11,411 nucleotides of DNA from the NCBI GenBank assembly GCA_031553685.1, contig JAVBLE010000067.1:1-11411 (forward strand), given 5' to 3'. Positions within the stretch are counted from its first letter, which is position 1; each line of letters starts with the position of its first letter. Positions 1 through 8,406 of this stretch are shown here, piece by piece. Below the pieces are notes generated by a model. The model saw only the letters and a list, made by a program, of their open reading frames with translations, made no database searches and was not told the DNA's origin. The position numbers and the translations under genes are program-made. The stretch comes from JAFGVL01 sp031553685. GTDB lineage: Bacteria; Bacteroidota; Bacteroidia; Bacteroidales; Paludibacteraceae.

Positions 1-396
1 GATTTAGGTTTTAAGTCGTTTAAGCTATCGCCTTCCAATTTCAAAGTATGGCGAAGCGAAAAAATTACGGAAGAAAATCTTGAACAGCAAATGGAAATGT
101 TTATCGACCCCGTGAAACCCGAAAGCGAAACCGAAAACATGCTGGTGGAACTGATGCTCAAATCGGGCTACCAACTCACCGACAAAGTAGAGCATAAAGG
201 CAAATATTACAGCATTAACAACAACGAACTGATTATCGCCCTCACGGAAATAAACCCTGCTGTGGCCGCCGAAATCATTGCCCAACAGCCGAAAAAAGTG
301 ATTGCACTCGACCGCCTCTTTTCGGGCAACGACGAACTCAAAACCAACACCGCCCTGCAAATGAAAGATGCCGGCGTGGAGTTTAAGACGATATAG
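1..396 (+). CDS. mod: Type III restriction-modification DNA methyltransferase (Mod), C-terminal 131 residues only
   Basis: The reading frame is open from the first base of the window to a TAG at 394-396, so the start and all catalytic motifs lie upstream and are not visible. What remains matches the tail of type III Mod subunits. It opens with FKSFKLSPSNFKVWRS, the conserved strand after the target recognition domain, and ends with a KVIALDRLFSGNDELKTN-like segment followed by a short hydrophobic finish. In the family, Mod methylates N6 of adenine on one strand of an asymmetric site and also supplies DNA recognition for the Res subunit, which here lies three genes downstream at 4170-6821. The tail is GC-richer than the next gene: bases 241-300 contain 31 G+C of 60. 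The next gene starts 3 bases after the stop, suggesting one transcript. The family call is firm from the tail plus the downstream Res. Whether the upstream part is intact cannot be judged. Confidence 0.88.
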   Translation, partial: DLGFKSFKLSPSNFKVWRSEKITEENLEQQMEMFIDPVKPESETENMLVELMLKSGYQLTDKVEHKGKYYSINNNELIIALTEINPAVAAEIIAQQPKKVIALDRLFSGNDELKTNTALQMKDAGVEFKTI

Positions 397-399
397 GAT

Positions 400-3300
400 A
401 TGGAAAAACAAAGTTTCATAGAATTATTAGGTTTTGAAAGGGCTGTGCATGTCAACAGTCCGATAAATGAAATATCTGAAAATCAACTTGAAATCAAAAC
501 TCAAGTCGAAAAATTTGGTATTGACCAAATTTACTTTAGCCAAGATGAAAAGAATAGTTATCCGGCCGTTTTTATCAAGCAGGTAATTGCGTTTGATGAT
601 GAAAAGACTTTAAAAGAGATTGCAGCTATACACAAAAAAGCATGGAACTATAAAAAAGTTTCTTTTCTGTATGTGTATAACGACACCGAAATTCGGATTT
701 ATAATTGCGTAGAAACGCCTGTTTTTGTCACTGAAGGAACAAACTATGAAGATGAGTTAAAGAAAAAAGAATTAATATCATGCAAACAATCCGACAAAAC
801 TAAATTGTCGGAATTAAGCAGTGTATTCTCATCCATTGCTATTGATTCCGGATTAGTTTGGACTTTAGATGCCGCTACGGAGTTAAGAAATAAAATTAAA
901 CTGCAACGGCGAGTTGACCAATATCTTGTTGAAAGTTTGACGAGAGTTACTCAAGATTTAATAAAAGATGGTTTACAGATCGAATTCATACACCGGTTGA
1001 TTTTGCGGTCGTTATTTCTTTTATACTTGGAAGATAGAGACGCTACTGATAAAGCATTCTATGCTCAATTTAAAAAAGAAGCAACAAGCTATTTTGACAT
1101 CCTAACGGATACAAAAGCTACTTTCGCATTATATAAAAAATTGGAAACCTGCTTTAATGGAAATGTTTTTTCTGTCGAAGATGATGAAGAAAAATTCATC
1201 ACGAAAGAGCAATTGGCCATTATCCGCCAATGCTTTATTTCAGGATATGAAAATACGGCTCAAACAATGCTGTTTAATGACTGGCGTTTATTTGACTTCA
1301 GCATTATTCAAATAGAATTGTTAAGCCAAATTTATGAAAACTTTTTGGCAAAGGTAGATCCTGAAAGGAAAAATGCTTCAGGTACTTATTACACACCGCC
1401 ATCGTTGGTGGAGTTGATTTTGAATGAAAAATTACCGGTAAATGCGAATGAAAATCAATACAATCTGAAAATATTGGATCCGGCCTGCGGTTCGGGAATT
1501 TTCTTGGTCGAAAGTTTTAAACGCTTGGTTAAACGCTATGAAAATGCTCATCAGAAGAAATTGACGGATTTTGACGAGTTGAAAAAATTATTGATCGAGA
1601 ATATTTATGGAATTGAGTGTGACAGGAATGCTGTTAAAGTGGCTGCATTTAGTTTGTATTTGGCTTTGGTAGATTGTTTAGACCCCAAGACGCTTTGGCA
1701 AAACAAACGGTTACCTAATTTAATCAATGATCCGGATGATAAAACGCTGAAGAAACAAGGGTATAACTTATATAAGCGGGATACAATCGAAGTAAATAAA
1801 GAAATTGAAAGCATTTCTTTTGATTTGGTTGTAGGAAATCCACCCTTTGGAACAGAAACCGCTACACGAAAGTTGCCCGAATCAATTCGTAATTATTGTA
1901 ATGAACAACAGTTTGCCAAAGAAATGGTATTGCCGTTTTTGCATAAAGCCATTCAATTTGCGCCCAATGGCGAAATAGCGATGATTTTCAATACAAAAGT
2001 GTTAACCAATACAGGCACCACTTATCAGCATTTTAGACAATGGTTATTTAATGAATGTTATGTGGAAAAAGTGTATAATTTTTCCATTCTAAGAAAAGCC
2101 CCTAAAGATTTTGGCGGACAACTTTTTGGCGATGCGGTAGGTCCCATCAGTATTGTTTTTTATAAGAAAGAAGAAGCAAATCCTACAGATAGAATTGTTT
2201 ATTATGCACCAAAAACCTATGTAAAATCGAATGTATTGGAAGGTATTGTTATCGATAGTACCGATGTAAAATACTTGCCCCGTGAAGAATGTCAAAAACT
2301 GGATACGAAAATTTGGAAGATAGCGATGTGGGGCGGCATGGCAGATTTTGAGTTGATAGAAAGATTAACATCAAATCAATATAATTCGATAGGAAGTTTT
2401 TCAAAACAGTCGAAAATAAAGTCTGGAGTGGGTTTCCAATTATTGACACAAAAAAAAGATAAACCTAAAACATCTGACGAATTAGTCAAACTTCCTTATT
2501 TAGATGCAGATAGAATAAACAGGTATTATACAGAAGACAATTTTGAATCTATTGTAAAATCTATAAAAACTAAAAAGGCAAATTCCTTTTATCAGTCTTA
2601 TTATAAAGTTAATGATATTAACCAATTAAAAGAAATAACTGTCTTTCGTAGGTTGGGAGATCGTAATGCATATAAAACCCCGCACATCATTGTAAAAAAA
2701 GGGTTGGAAAACAACGCTATATGTGCTTCTTTAATAGAAAAAGAGTGTTCGTTTAGAGATGGGGTCTATGGTTTCTATTCGTCTCAAGAGAATGAGATAT
2801 TACTAAGAATGCTTGTTGCTTATTTTAACTCTAAATTAAGCACTTACTTTCTATTCATGACTATTTCTTCTTATGGGATTGAAAGAGAACAAATAATGAA
2901 GGATGAGTATCTATCCATCCCTATTAACTTGAATGAAGAACAAATAACGGCAATTGCAGATTGTATAAATAGTATTGTTTCTGAACAAAAAAATGCGTCA
3001 TTTTTGAAAATTCAAACAAACGAAGAAATTTATTTTAGCCCAGATATTGAAAAAACTATTAGCGAGAGTTTTAATCTAACAACAAAGGAAAACATATTAA
3101 TAAACGATCTCATTAATTTCAACATTGATTTATTTCATAATCAAAAAGATTCAAAAGCCTTATTCCCTGTCATAGCCCCCACGCTCTACGCAGAAATGCT
3201 GCGTGCTGAGTTGAATGATTTTTTAGAAGATCAAAGTCTATTTGCTAATGCAACTATTTATGCTAAAGACAACCATAATCCTTTGTCGTTGATAAAAATA

Positions 3301-3546
3301 TCTTTTGAAAAAGAGAAAAAAGAAGTGTTGTCATCGAAAGAAAAAGTAGGCGCAGAATTAAAAAAAATAGATCAATTATTATGGCAGAAAAAAGCCGGAA
3401 GTATTTACTTTCGTAAAAAGTTGAACTATTACAACGGTGATGATATTTTTATTATTCGTCCCAACCAACGCCGGTTTTGGAGTCAATCCATGGCCATGGA
3501 AGATGCTTCGGAACTAATTCTTGAAATTTTAAATTCGGAGGATTAA
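400..3546 (+). CDS. Large N6-adenine DNA methyltransferase, Eco57I/type IIG-like, nested between mod and res
   Basis: This is a 1048-residue class I SAM-dependent DNA methyltransferase. SAM-binding motif I is DPACGSG at residues 360-366. It is preceded by GTYYTP at 328-333, typical of gamma-class N6-adenine enzymes. The catalytic motif IV is NPPF at 480-483. Residues 1-320 form an N-terminal helical region like that of type IIG-like enzymes (YPAVFIKQV, WNYKKVSFLYVYND, EIRIYNC). I see no clear PD-(D/E)XK triad in it, so a nuclease domain looks absent or degenerate. Residues of about 640-900 (LLTQKKDKPK, YFNSKLSTYFLF, DEYLSIPI) resemble a TaqI- or S-subunit-like target recognition domain, followed by a tail of about 150 residues. 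The ATG lies 3 bases after the mod stop, and the stop directly abuts the ATG of the 208-residue nuclease-like gene. The gene is AT-rich, most strongly in the recognition region: bases 2521-2640 contain 25 G+C of 120. I infer that it methylates its own site as part of a cassette separate from the type III enzyme. It could alternatively be an accessory methyltransferase. Confidence 0.85.
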   Translation: MEKQSFIELLGFERAVHVNSPINEISENQLEIKTQVEKFGIDQIYFSQDEKNSYPAVFIKQVIAFDDEKTLKEIAAIHKKAWNYKKVSFLYVYNDTEIRIYNCVETPVFVTEGTNYEDELKKKELISCKQSDKTKLSELSSVFSSIAIDSGLVWTLDAATELRNKIKLQRRVDQYLVESLTRVTQDLIKDGLQIEFIHRLILRSLFLLYLEDRDATDKAFYAQFKKEATSYFDILTDTKATFALYKKLETCFNGNVFSVEDDEEKFITKEQLAIIRQCFISGYENTAQTMLFNDWRLFDFSIIQIELLSQIYENFLAKVDPERKNASGTYYTPPSLVELILNEKLPVNANENQYNLKILDPACGSGIFLVESFKRLVKRYENAHQKKLTDFDELKKLLIENIYGIECDRNAVKVAAFSLYLALVDCLDPKTLWQNKRLPNLINDPDDKTLKKQGYNLYKRDTIEVNKEIESISFDLVVGNPPFGTETATRKLPESIRNYCNEQQFAKEMVLPFLHKAIQFAPNGEIAMIFNTKVLTNTGTTYQHFRQWLFNECYVEKVYNFSILRKAPKDFGGQLFGDAVGPISIVFYKKEEANPTDRIVYYAPKTYVKSNVLEGIVIDSTDVKYLPREECQKLDTKIWKIAMWGGMADFELIERLTSNQYNSIGSFSKQSKIKSGVGFQLLTQKKDKPKTSDELVKLPYLDADRINRYYTEDNFESIVKSIKTKKANSFYQSYYKVNDINQLKEITVFRRLGDRNAYKTPHIIVKKGLENNAICASLIEKECSFRDGVYGFYSSQENEILLRMLVAYFNSKLSTYFLFMTISSYGIEREQIMKDEYLSIPINLNEEQITAIADCINSIVSEQKNASFLKIQTNEEIYFSPDIEKTISESFNLTTKENILINDLINFNIDLFHNQKDSKALFPVIAPTLYAEMLRAELNDFLEDQSLFANATIYAKDNHNPLSLIKISFEKEKKEVLSSKEKVGAELKKIDQLLWQKKAGSIYFRKKLNYYNGDDIFIIRPNQRRFWSQSMAMEDASELILEILNSED

Positions 3547-4173
3547 ATGACAGGGAAGTTTAATTACACTCGGAATTTCAAAATCAGTTTTGAAAATAAA
3601 TGTATCCGCCTATTTGTTGAGGCTTATAATCAATACATAACTGAAAAATCAATACAAGTGAATTGGGAAGAAAATGATATTACAAGCCAGTTGCATGAAT
3701 ATATTGATAAAAATCCATTACGATCGAAATGGTCAATATCAAGTAATGTAGAACAACATTTGCCTAATCACTCTGTTGCTAAAACAAAAGGATTTGCTGC
3801 AAAAGATTTGCGGATTGATTTGCGTTTTGTGAAATTTCAGATGAAAATTTTTCAATCAAGCAAACAGCATGAAGTGTTTTTTGAAGCAAAACGATTAAAA
3901 GCAAGCGATTCAGGTTTAAAAAGAAGATATATTGATACAGGAATAGATAATTTTACCACTTTAAATTACCCACATGGATTTTTAGTCGGATACTTGTTGG
4001 AAGGAACAGTTTCTTCAACTATAGAAAATGGCATCAATAAATTATTGAGGGACGATAGTCGAGAACAAGAATGTTTACATCCTCAACAGCATGAAATAGT
4101 GCAACATTATTTCGAATCCAACCATTCGGATTTGTGTTTAAAACATTTGATATTTGATTTTACAGGATTATGA
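3547..4173 (+). CDS. Putative PD-(D/E)XK-fold nuclease partner of the nested methyltransferase
   Basis: This is a 208-residue soluble protein without signal peptide or membrane segment. I do not recognise a named family, but the order of motifs fits a restriction-like PD-(D/E)XK nuclease. It has an N-terminal acidic helix (WEENDITSQL, residues 40-49), then RID with Asp91, a beta strand ending FFEAKRL with Glu113 and Lys115, then RRYIDTGIDNF and GFLVGYLLEG. The last parts resemble the helix and strand that follow the active site in several restriction endonucleases. Its ATG begins on the base after the methyltransferase stop, and its own stop overlaps the res start (ATGA), so stoichiometric production with both neighbours is likely. 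It is AT-rich like the methyltransferase and unlike res. The inferred role is DNA cleavage in trans for the 1048-residue methyltransferase, which lacks an obvious nuclease domain. A modulatory subunit of the type III complex is the alternative. The fold call is moderate and the function is inferred. Confidence 0.6.
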   Translation: MTGKFNYTRNFKISFENKCIRLFVEAYNQYITEKSIQVNWEENDITSQLHEYIDKNPLRSKWSISSNVEQHLPNHSVAKTKGFAAKDLRIDLRFVKFQMKIFQSSKQHEVFFEAKRLKASDSGLKRRYIDTGIDNFTTLNYPHGFLVGYLLEGTVSSTIENGINKLLRDDSREQECLHPQQHEIVQHYFESNHSDLCLKHLIFDFTGL

Positions 4174-6821
4174 AACTTCACTTCGATTCCAACCAACCCT
4201 ACCAGCTTGACGCTATTCGTTCTGTAACCGATATTTTCGAAGGACAGGATTTGAAGAGCAACGATTTTGAATTTTCGTTGCACACCGCCGGTAGTATGTT
4301 TTCGGAAGAAGGCTTTGGAAATAACCTGACAATTAGTGAAGAACAAATCCTGAATAATGTTCAGGTAATCCAACAACGCAACGGAATTAAAAATGAAGCG
4401 TTAAGTTTGCACGGCATGAACTTTTCCGTAGAAATGGAAACAGGAACGGGCAAAACCTATGTCTATCTGCGCACTATTTATGAGTTGAACGAACTCTATG
4501 GATTCCGCAAGTTTGTGATTGTGGTGCCGTCCATTGCCATTCGTGAAGGGGTCTTGAAAAATTTACAAATCACGCACGAACACTTCCAATCGTTATACGA
4601 CAAGGCAAGCATGAGTTTCGAGGTGTACGACAGCAAGAAAGTTTCCAACCTGCGCAACTTTGCCTTGAGCAACGCTATTCAGGTGTTGGTGCTGAATATT
4701 GATGCCTTTGCCAAAGACGAAAATATCATCAACAAGCCCAACGATAAACTCAGCGGAAAGTCGCCCATCGAATTTATTCAGGCCACTTGTCCTGTAGTGA
4801 TTGTGGACGAGCCGCAAAACATGGAAACCGACATCCGCAAACGAGCCATTCAAAACCTGCACCCACTTTGCACTTTGCGTTATTCGGCTACACATACCAA
4901 TTTGTACAATTTGATGTATTCGCTCAATCCGGTGAATGCCTACGATTTGGGCTTGGTAAAACAAATCGAAGTCGATTCGGTTATTGGCGAAAACGCCATG
5001 AATGATGCCTTTGTGAAAGTAGAAAGCATTCAGCACAGCGGCAAAAACAAGATCATTACGAAAATCACTTTGGATGTAAATACCGCCAAAGGCGTACAAC
5101 GCAAAACGCTCACAGCCAATTGTGGCGATGATTTGTTCCTGCTTTCCGGCGAACGCGAAATTTACCGCGATTTGCGGATTGATGAAATTGACTTCCAATA
5201 TCAGAATATTTCCTTGTCAAATGGGCAAATTCTTGAAGTCGGCGAAACTCAAGGCGGACTAAAAGACGAAGTGCAGCGGCACATGATTCGCATGGCGGTG
5301 GAAGAGCATCTGAAAAAAGAAAACCAATATGCAAAAAGAGGCATCAAAGTGCTTACGCTTTTCTTTATCGACAAAGTAAAGAATTACCGCGAATACGATG
5401 CTGCCGGAAATCCGGTGAAAGGAAAATTCGCCCAATGGTTTGAAGAAATTTATACCGAAGAAATCGGTAAACCGAAATATACTGCTTTGGTAAAATTCAA
5501 GGCAGAAGAGGTGCACAATGGGTATTTTTCGCAAGACAATAAAGGGAAACTGAAAGATACGGGCGGCGAAACGCAAGCCGACAACGACACCTACAAATTG
5601 ATTATGCAGGACAAAGAGCGCTTGCTTGATAGCGAAACGCCCTTGCGGTTTATCTTTAGCCACTCGGCATTGCGCGAAGGTTGGGACAATCCCAATGTAT
5701 TTCAAATTTGTACGCTCAACGAAACCAAATCCGACCTGAAAAAGCGTCAGGAAATAGGACGCGGTTTGCGCCTTTGTGTGGACAACACAGGGCAGCGGAT
5801 TTACGACAGCGCCATCAATCGTTTGACGGTGATTGCCAACGAAAGTTATGAAGATTTTGCCAATGCCCTGCAAAAAGAAATTGAAGCAGATTGCGGCATC
5901 ACTTTCGGCGGACGGATTAAGAACAAGCAGGAACGCCAAAAAGTCGGCTATCGCAAAGGCTTTGAAATAGACCCGAAATTTCTTGAGATTTGGGATAGAA
6001 TCAAATACAAAACCAAATACAATGTCTCTTACAAAACCGATGAGCTGATTATTCTTGCCGGAAAAGCGGTAAAAGAAATGCCGGCCATACATCGCCCTAT
6101 TGTGCGTAGCACGCGTATGGGCGTAAACATCACCGAAAAAGGCGTTTCAGGGAATTTGTTGAGCGACGCCATAGTTGAATATGGAAAAGAAAATCCAAGC
6201 GTTTCCGACTTGCCTGATGTGGTTTCTTACATTCAGAATAAAGCGGAATTGACCCGTCAAACGGTTTTCGACATTATCCGCCAATCGGGGCGGATGAAGG
6301 ATATTTTGGTGAATCCGCAACTGTTTATGGACAATGCGGTAAAAGCGATCAAAAACACCCTGTACGAGTTGATGATTGACGGCATTCAATACGAGAAAAT
6401 CGGCAATAAGTTTTATGAAATGACTTTATTTGATGATGCCGATTTTGAAATTTATTTGGATCATTTTACCCATACTGTAAAAGACCCCGACAAAACCATT
6501 TACGAAAACTATATCCCCCTCGATTCTTCTGTCGAAAGCCAATTTGCACAAGACTGTGAAACCAGCGAAAACATTGAATTTTATTTCAAATTGCCAAATT
6601 GGTTCAAAATCCCCACGCCGATTGGAAATTATAATCCCGACTGGGCAGTCATTTTCAAAGGCGAAAAGAAAATCTACTTCATAGCCGAAACCAAAAGTGA
6701 AAATCAGGAATTACGCGGCAGCGAATCCCTGAAAATAAAGTGCGGGAAAGCGCATTTTGAAAAATTTGAAGAGGTGGTATATAAGCAGGTTTCATCGGTG
6801 GTAGAATTAAGCAATATTTAA
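4170..6821 (+). CDS. res: Type III restriction endonuclease subunit (Res), SF2 translocase plus nuclease
   Basis: This is an 883-residue protein of normal length for Res. SF2 helicase motifs occur in order: Q-tip-like NQPYQLDAI at 8-16, Walker A TGTGKT at 91-96, DEPQ (motif II) at 213-216, SATH (motif III) at 239-242, SALREGWDNP (motif V) from 499, and QEIGRGLR (motif VI) at 527-534. The C-terminal endonuclease domain has PDW with Asp824 and AETKSE with Glu840 and Lys842, an intact PD...ExK site. In the family, Res uses ATP to move along or switch on DNA and cuts about 25-27 bp from sites bound by Mod, usually when two sites are in inverse orientation. The ATG overlaps the stop of the preceding nuclease-like gene by 4 bases. 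Composition is closer to mod (bases 4741-4800 contain 28 G+C of 60) than to the two genes between them, which supports mod and res as the original pair. It appears intact. Confidence 0.95.
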   Translation: MKLHFDSNQPYQLDAIRSVTDIFEGQDLKSNDFEFSLHTAGSMFSEEGFGNNLTISEEQILNNVQVIQQRNGIKNEALSLHGMNFSVEMETGTGKTYVYLRTIYELNELYGFRKFVIVVPSIAIREGVLKNLQITHEHFQSLYDKASMSFEVYDSKKVSNLRNFALSNAIQVLVLNIDAFAKDENIINKPNDKLSGKSPIEFIQATCPVVIVDEPQNMETDIRKRAIQNLHPLCTLRYSATHTNLYNLMYSLNPVNAYDLGLVKQIEVDSVIGENAMNDAFVKVESIQHSGKNKIITKITLDVNTAKGVQRKTLTANCGDDLFLLSGEREIYRDLRIDEIDFQYQNISLSNGQILEVGETQGGLKDEVQRHMIRMAVEEHLKKENQYAKRGIKVLTLFFIDKVKNYREYDAAGNPVKGKFAQWFEEIYTEEIGKPKYTALVKFKAEEVHNGYFSQDNKGKLKDTGGETQADNDTYKLIMQDKERLLDSETPLRFIFSHSALREGWDNPNVFQICTLNETKSDLKKRQEIGRGLRLCVDNTGQRIYDSAINRLTVIANESYEDFANALQKEIEADCGITFGGRIKNKQERQKVGYRKGFEIDPKFLEIWDRIKYKTKYNVSYKTDELIILAGKAVKEMPAIHRPIVRSTRMGVNITEKGVSGNLLSDAIVEYGKENPSVSDLPDVVSYIQNKAELTRQTVFDIIRQSGRMKDILVNPQLFMDNAVKAIKNTLYELMIDGIQYEKIGNKFYEMTLFDDADFEIYLDHFTHTVKDPDKTIYENYIPLDSSVESQFAQDCETSENIEFYFKLPNWFKIPTPIGNYNPDWAVIFKGEKKIYFIAETKSENQELRGSESLKIKCGKAHFEKFEEVVYKQVSSVVELSNI

Positions 6822-6826
6822 TTTTG
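6819..6826 (+). promoter_or_regulatory. Candidate -7 promoter element for the sulfatase maturase gene
   Basis: TAATTTTG matches the Bacteroidota -7 consensus TAnnTTTG exactly and begins within the res stop codon. Initiation would fall about 23 bases before the maturase ATG. I do not see a good -33 TTTG at the usual distance, so this is a weak call. The maturase may instead be read through from res. Confidence 0.35.
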
Positions 6827-6855
6827 CAATAAAAAGAAAAGTATAAGCGCCCGGA

Positions 6856-8058
6856 ATGAACAAAGGAAACACCTTTTCGCCATTTGCCAAACCGCTGTAT
6901 GTAATGCTTAAGCCCGTTGGGGCGGCGTGCAACCTGCGGTGTAAATATTGTTATTATTTAGAGAAAAAAGAATTGTATGCCGACGAAAAGCAGCATTTGA
7001 TGACCGAAGACCTGTTGGAACGGTTTATCCAACAATACCTGCAATCGCAAACCATGCCGCAAGTGCTTTTTACATGGCATGGGGGCGAGCCGCTTATGCG
7101 CAACATCAATTTTTACAAAAAAGCCATTGAGCTGCAAAAAAGATACAAACGCCACTTGATGATAGGCAACAGCCTGCAAACAAACGGCGTTTTGCTGACC
7201 GACGAATGGTGCCGGTTTTTCAAAGAAAATAATTTCCTGATAGGTATTTCGATCGACGGAACGAAAGATTGCCACGACCACTACCGCAAAACTGCCGACG
7301 GCAAACCGACTTTCGACCAAGTGATGCGCGGCATTAACCTGCTGAAAAAACACGGCGTCGATTTCAATGTAATGGGCGTTGTCAATGATTACAATGTGGA
7401 TTATCCGCTCGAGTTTTATCGGTTTTTCAAGGAAATAGATGCGCGTTTTATCCAGTTTGCACCCATTGTTGAGCGCTTGCCCGACGGCAGCCTTGCCTCG
7501 TGGAGCGTGCCTGCCGAGAAATGGGGCAATTTCCTCATCGCTGTTTTCGACGAATGGGTGCGCAACGATGTGGGTAAGTTTTACATCGATTATTTCGATT
7601 CGGCGCTGGCAAATTGGGTGGGCGAAAATCCGGGAAGTTGCATTTGGGCAAAAACCTGCGGGCATGCGGGCGTCATGGAATTTAACGGCGATGTGTATGC
7701 CTGCGATCATTTTGTTTCGCCCCAACATCGGCTGGGAAATATTTACTCCGAACCGCTCACAGGGATGATGTACTCGCAAGAACAACTGAAATTTGGGGCG
7801 GATAAACGCAATGCTTTGCCACAGCAATGCCTCCGGTGCGAATACCTGTTTGCCTGCAACGGCGAATGTCCCAAAAACCGCATCATCAAAACGGCTGACG
7901 GCGAAGATGGCTTGAATTATCTGTGCAAGGGATATTACAAGTTCTTCAAACACATAGCTCCCTACATGGATTTTATGAAAAATGAGCTGGACAACAACCG
8001 GACTCCGGTTAATATCATGGATGCCCTCAGGGGTGGAATGCGAATGTCGTCAACTTAA
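6856..8058 (+). CDS. chuR: Anaerobic sulfatase-maturating enzyme (anSME), radical SAM/SPASM protein
   Basis: This is a 400-residue cytosolic radical SAM enzyme. The cluster motif CNLRCKYC gives Cys25, Cys29 and Cys32, which bind the SAM-cleaving 4Fe-4S cluster. The C-terminal SPASM region has Cys262, 268, 283, 325, 328, 334, 338 and 357. This is the set of eight needed for two auxiliary 4Fe-4S clusters as known in anSME. Asp284, directly after Cys283, matches the position of the proposed catalytic base. The family oxidises an active-site Cys or Ser of sulfatases to formylglycine without oxygen, activating them for sulfated-glycan breakdown. Bacteroides homologues are called chuR or anSME, and enterobacterial relatives aslB; the symbol is assigned by similarity. 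No sulfatase gene is in the window, so targets must be elsewhere. The gene follows res after 34 bases and looks unrelated to defence. The start is the first ATG before the family's usual N-terminus. The stop codon lies inside an inverted repeat. Confidence 0.92.
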   Translation: MNKGNTFSPFAKPLYVMLKPVGAACNLRCKYCYYLEKKELYADEKQHLMTEDLLERFIQQYLQSQTMPQVLFTWHGGEPLMRNINFYKKAIELQKRYKRHLMIGNSLQTNGVLLTDEWCRFFKENNFLIGISIDGTKDCHDHYRKTADGKPTFDQVMRGINLLKKHGVDFNVMGVVNDYNVDYPLEFYRFFKEIDARFIQFAPIVERLPDGSLASWSVPAEKWGNFLIAVFDEWVRNDVGKFYIDYFDSALANWVGENPGSCIWAKTCGHAGVMEFNGDVYACDHFVSPQHRLGNIYSEPLTGMMYSQEQLKFGADKRNALPQQCLRCEYLFACNGECPKNRIIKTADGEDGLNYLCKGYYKFFKHIAPYMDFMKNELDNNRTPVNIMDALRGGMRMSST

Positions 8059-8246
8059 GGATTAAATCCAGAAATCGACCGTCATGTCGACCTTGTGGAG
8101 ACATCGCATAAGACTAAAAAGAACATAAATATATGTCTGACCATGCCTGTTAGTGTGATGTCTCCACGACGCTCCTCGTACCACTTCGACTACGCTCAGT
8201 GACCACTCGTCGCTTTGGTCGACATGACGAAGGTCTTAAGTTGACG
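8048..8246. repeat. Nested inverted-repeat element of about 200 bp, overlapping the maturase stop
   Basis: Three perfect inverted-repeat pairs are nested about one centre. The outer arms are CGTCAACTTAAG at 8048-8059 and its complement at 8235-8246. The middle arms are CGTCATGTCGACC at 8080-8092 and 8217-8229. The inner arms are GTGGAGACATC at 8095-8105 and 8157-8167. The outer left arm contains the stop codon of the maturase gene. The right half also carries CTTCGACTACGCTCAG (8184-8199), which recurs at 8351-8366. No coding potential is seen. It resembles a REP or MITE-like element and could act as a transcript-end structure. Confidence 0.65.
8184..8199. repeat. CTTCGACTACGCTCAG repeat, copy 1
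   Basis: This 16-base sequence is identical to 8351-8366. It is flanked by CA on the left and TG on the right, giving short inverted ends (CACT...AGTG). From memory this motif is common between genes in Bacteroidota genomes, so it is probably part of a dispersed REP-like family. Confidence 0.6.
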
Positions 8247-8350
8247 GCATTGGGTGGAATGCAGTTGTGATTTTTTATAGTACATGACAACGAAAAATAT
8301 GCGAACCGGCACGCCAACCCGTCCCGCGAGGGCGGATGCGCGAGGGATGA

Positions 8351-8366
8351 CTTCGACTACGCTCAG
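8351..8366. repeat. CTTCGACTACGCTCAG repeat, copy 2
   Basis: This copy is identical to 8184-8199, in the same orientation and 167 bases downstream. It lies at the left side of the GC-rich spacer. Confidence 0.6.
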
Positions 8367-8406
8367 CCACCGGAGGTACCCCGCAGCGAACGGAATAGGG
8401 ATGTGG

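Noticed and set aside
4593..6092. Open frames on the minus strand opposite res (201 and 277 codons)
   Set aside because: They lie fully inside a gene with all helicase and nuclease motifs. Their products are low-complexity and show no family features.
1..6821. DISARM or BREX locus
   Set aside because: A type III-like methylase, a large Eco57I-like methylase and a helicase are suggestive. However, the helicase has the Res nuclease domain and classic Res motifs, and no DrmB/DrmC, PglZ, BrxC or BrxL-like gene is present.
6958..7953. Long open frame on the minus strand opposite the sulfatase maturase (331 codons)
   Set aside because: It is a mirror of a well-supported radical SAM gene, has no recognisable motif and no promoter-like sequence.
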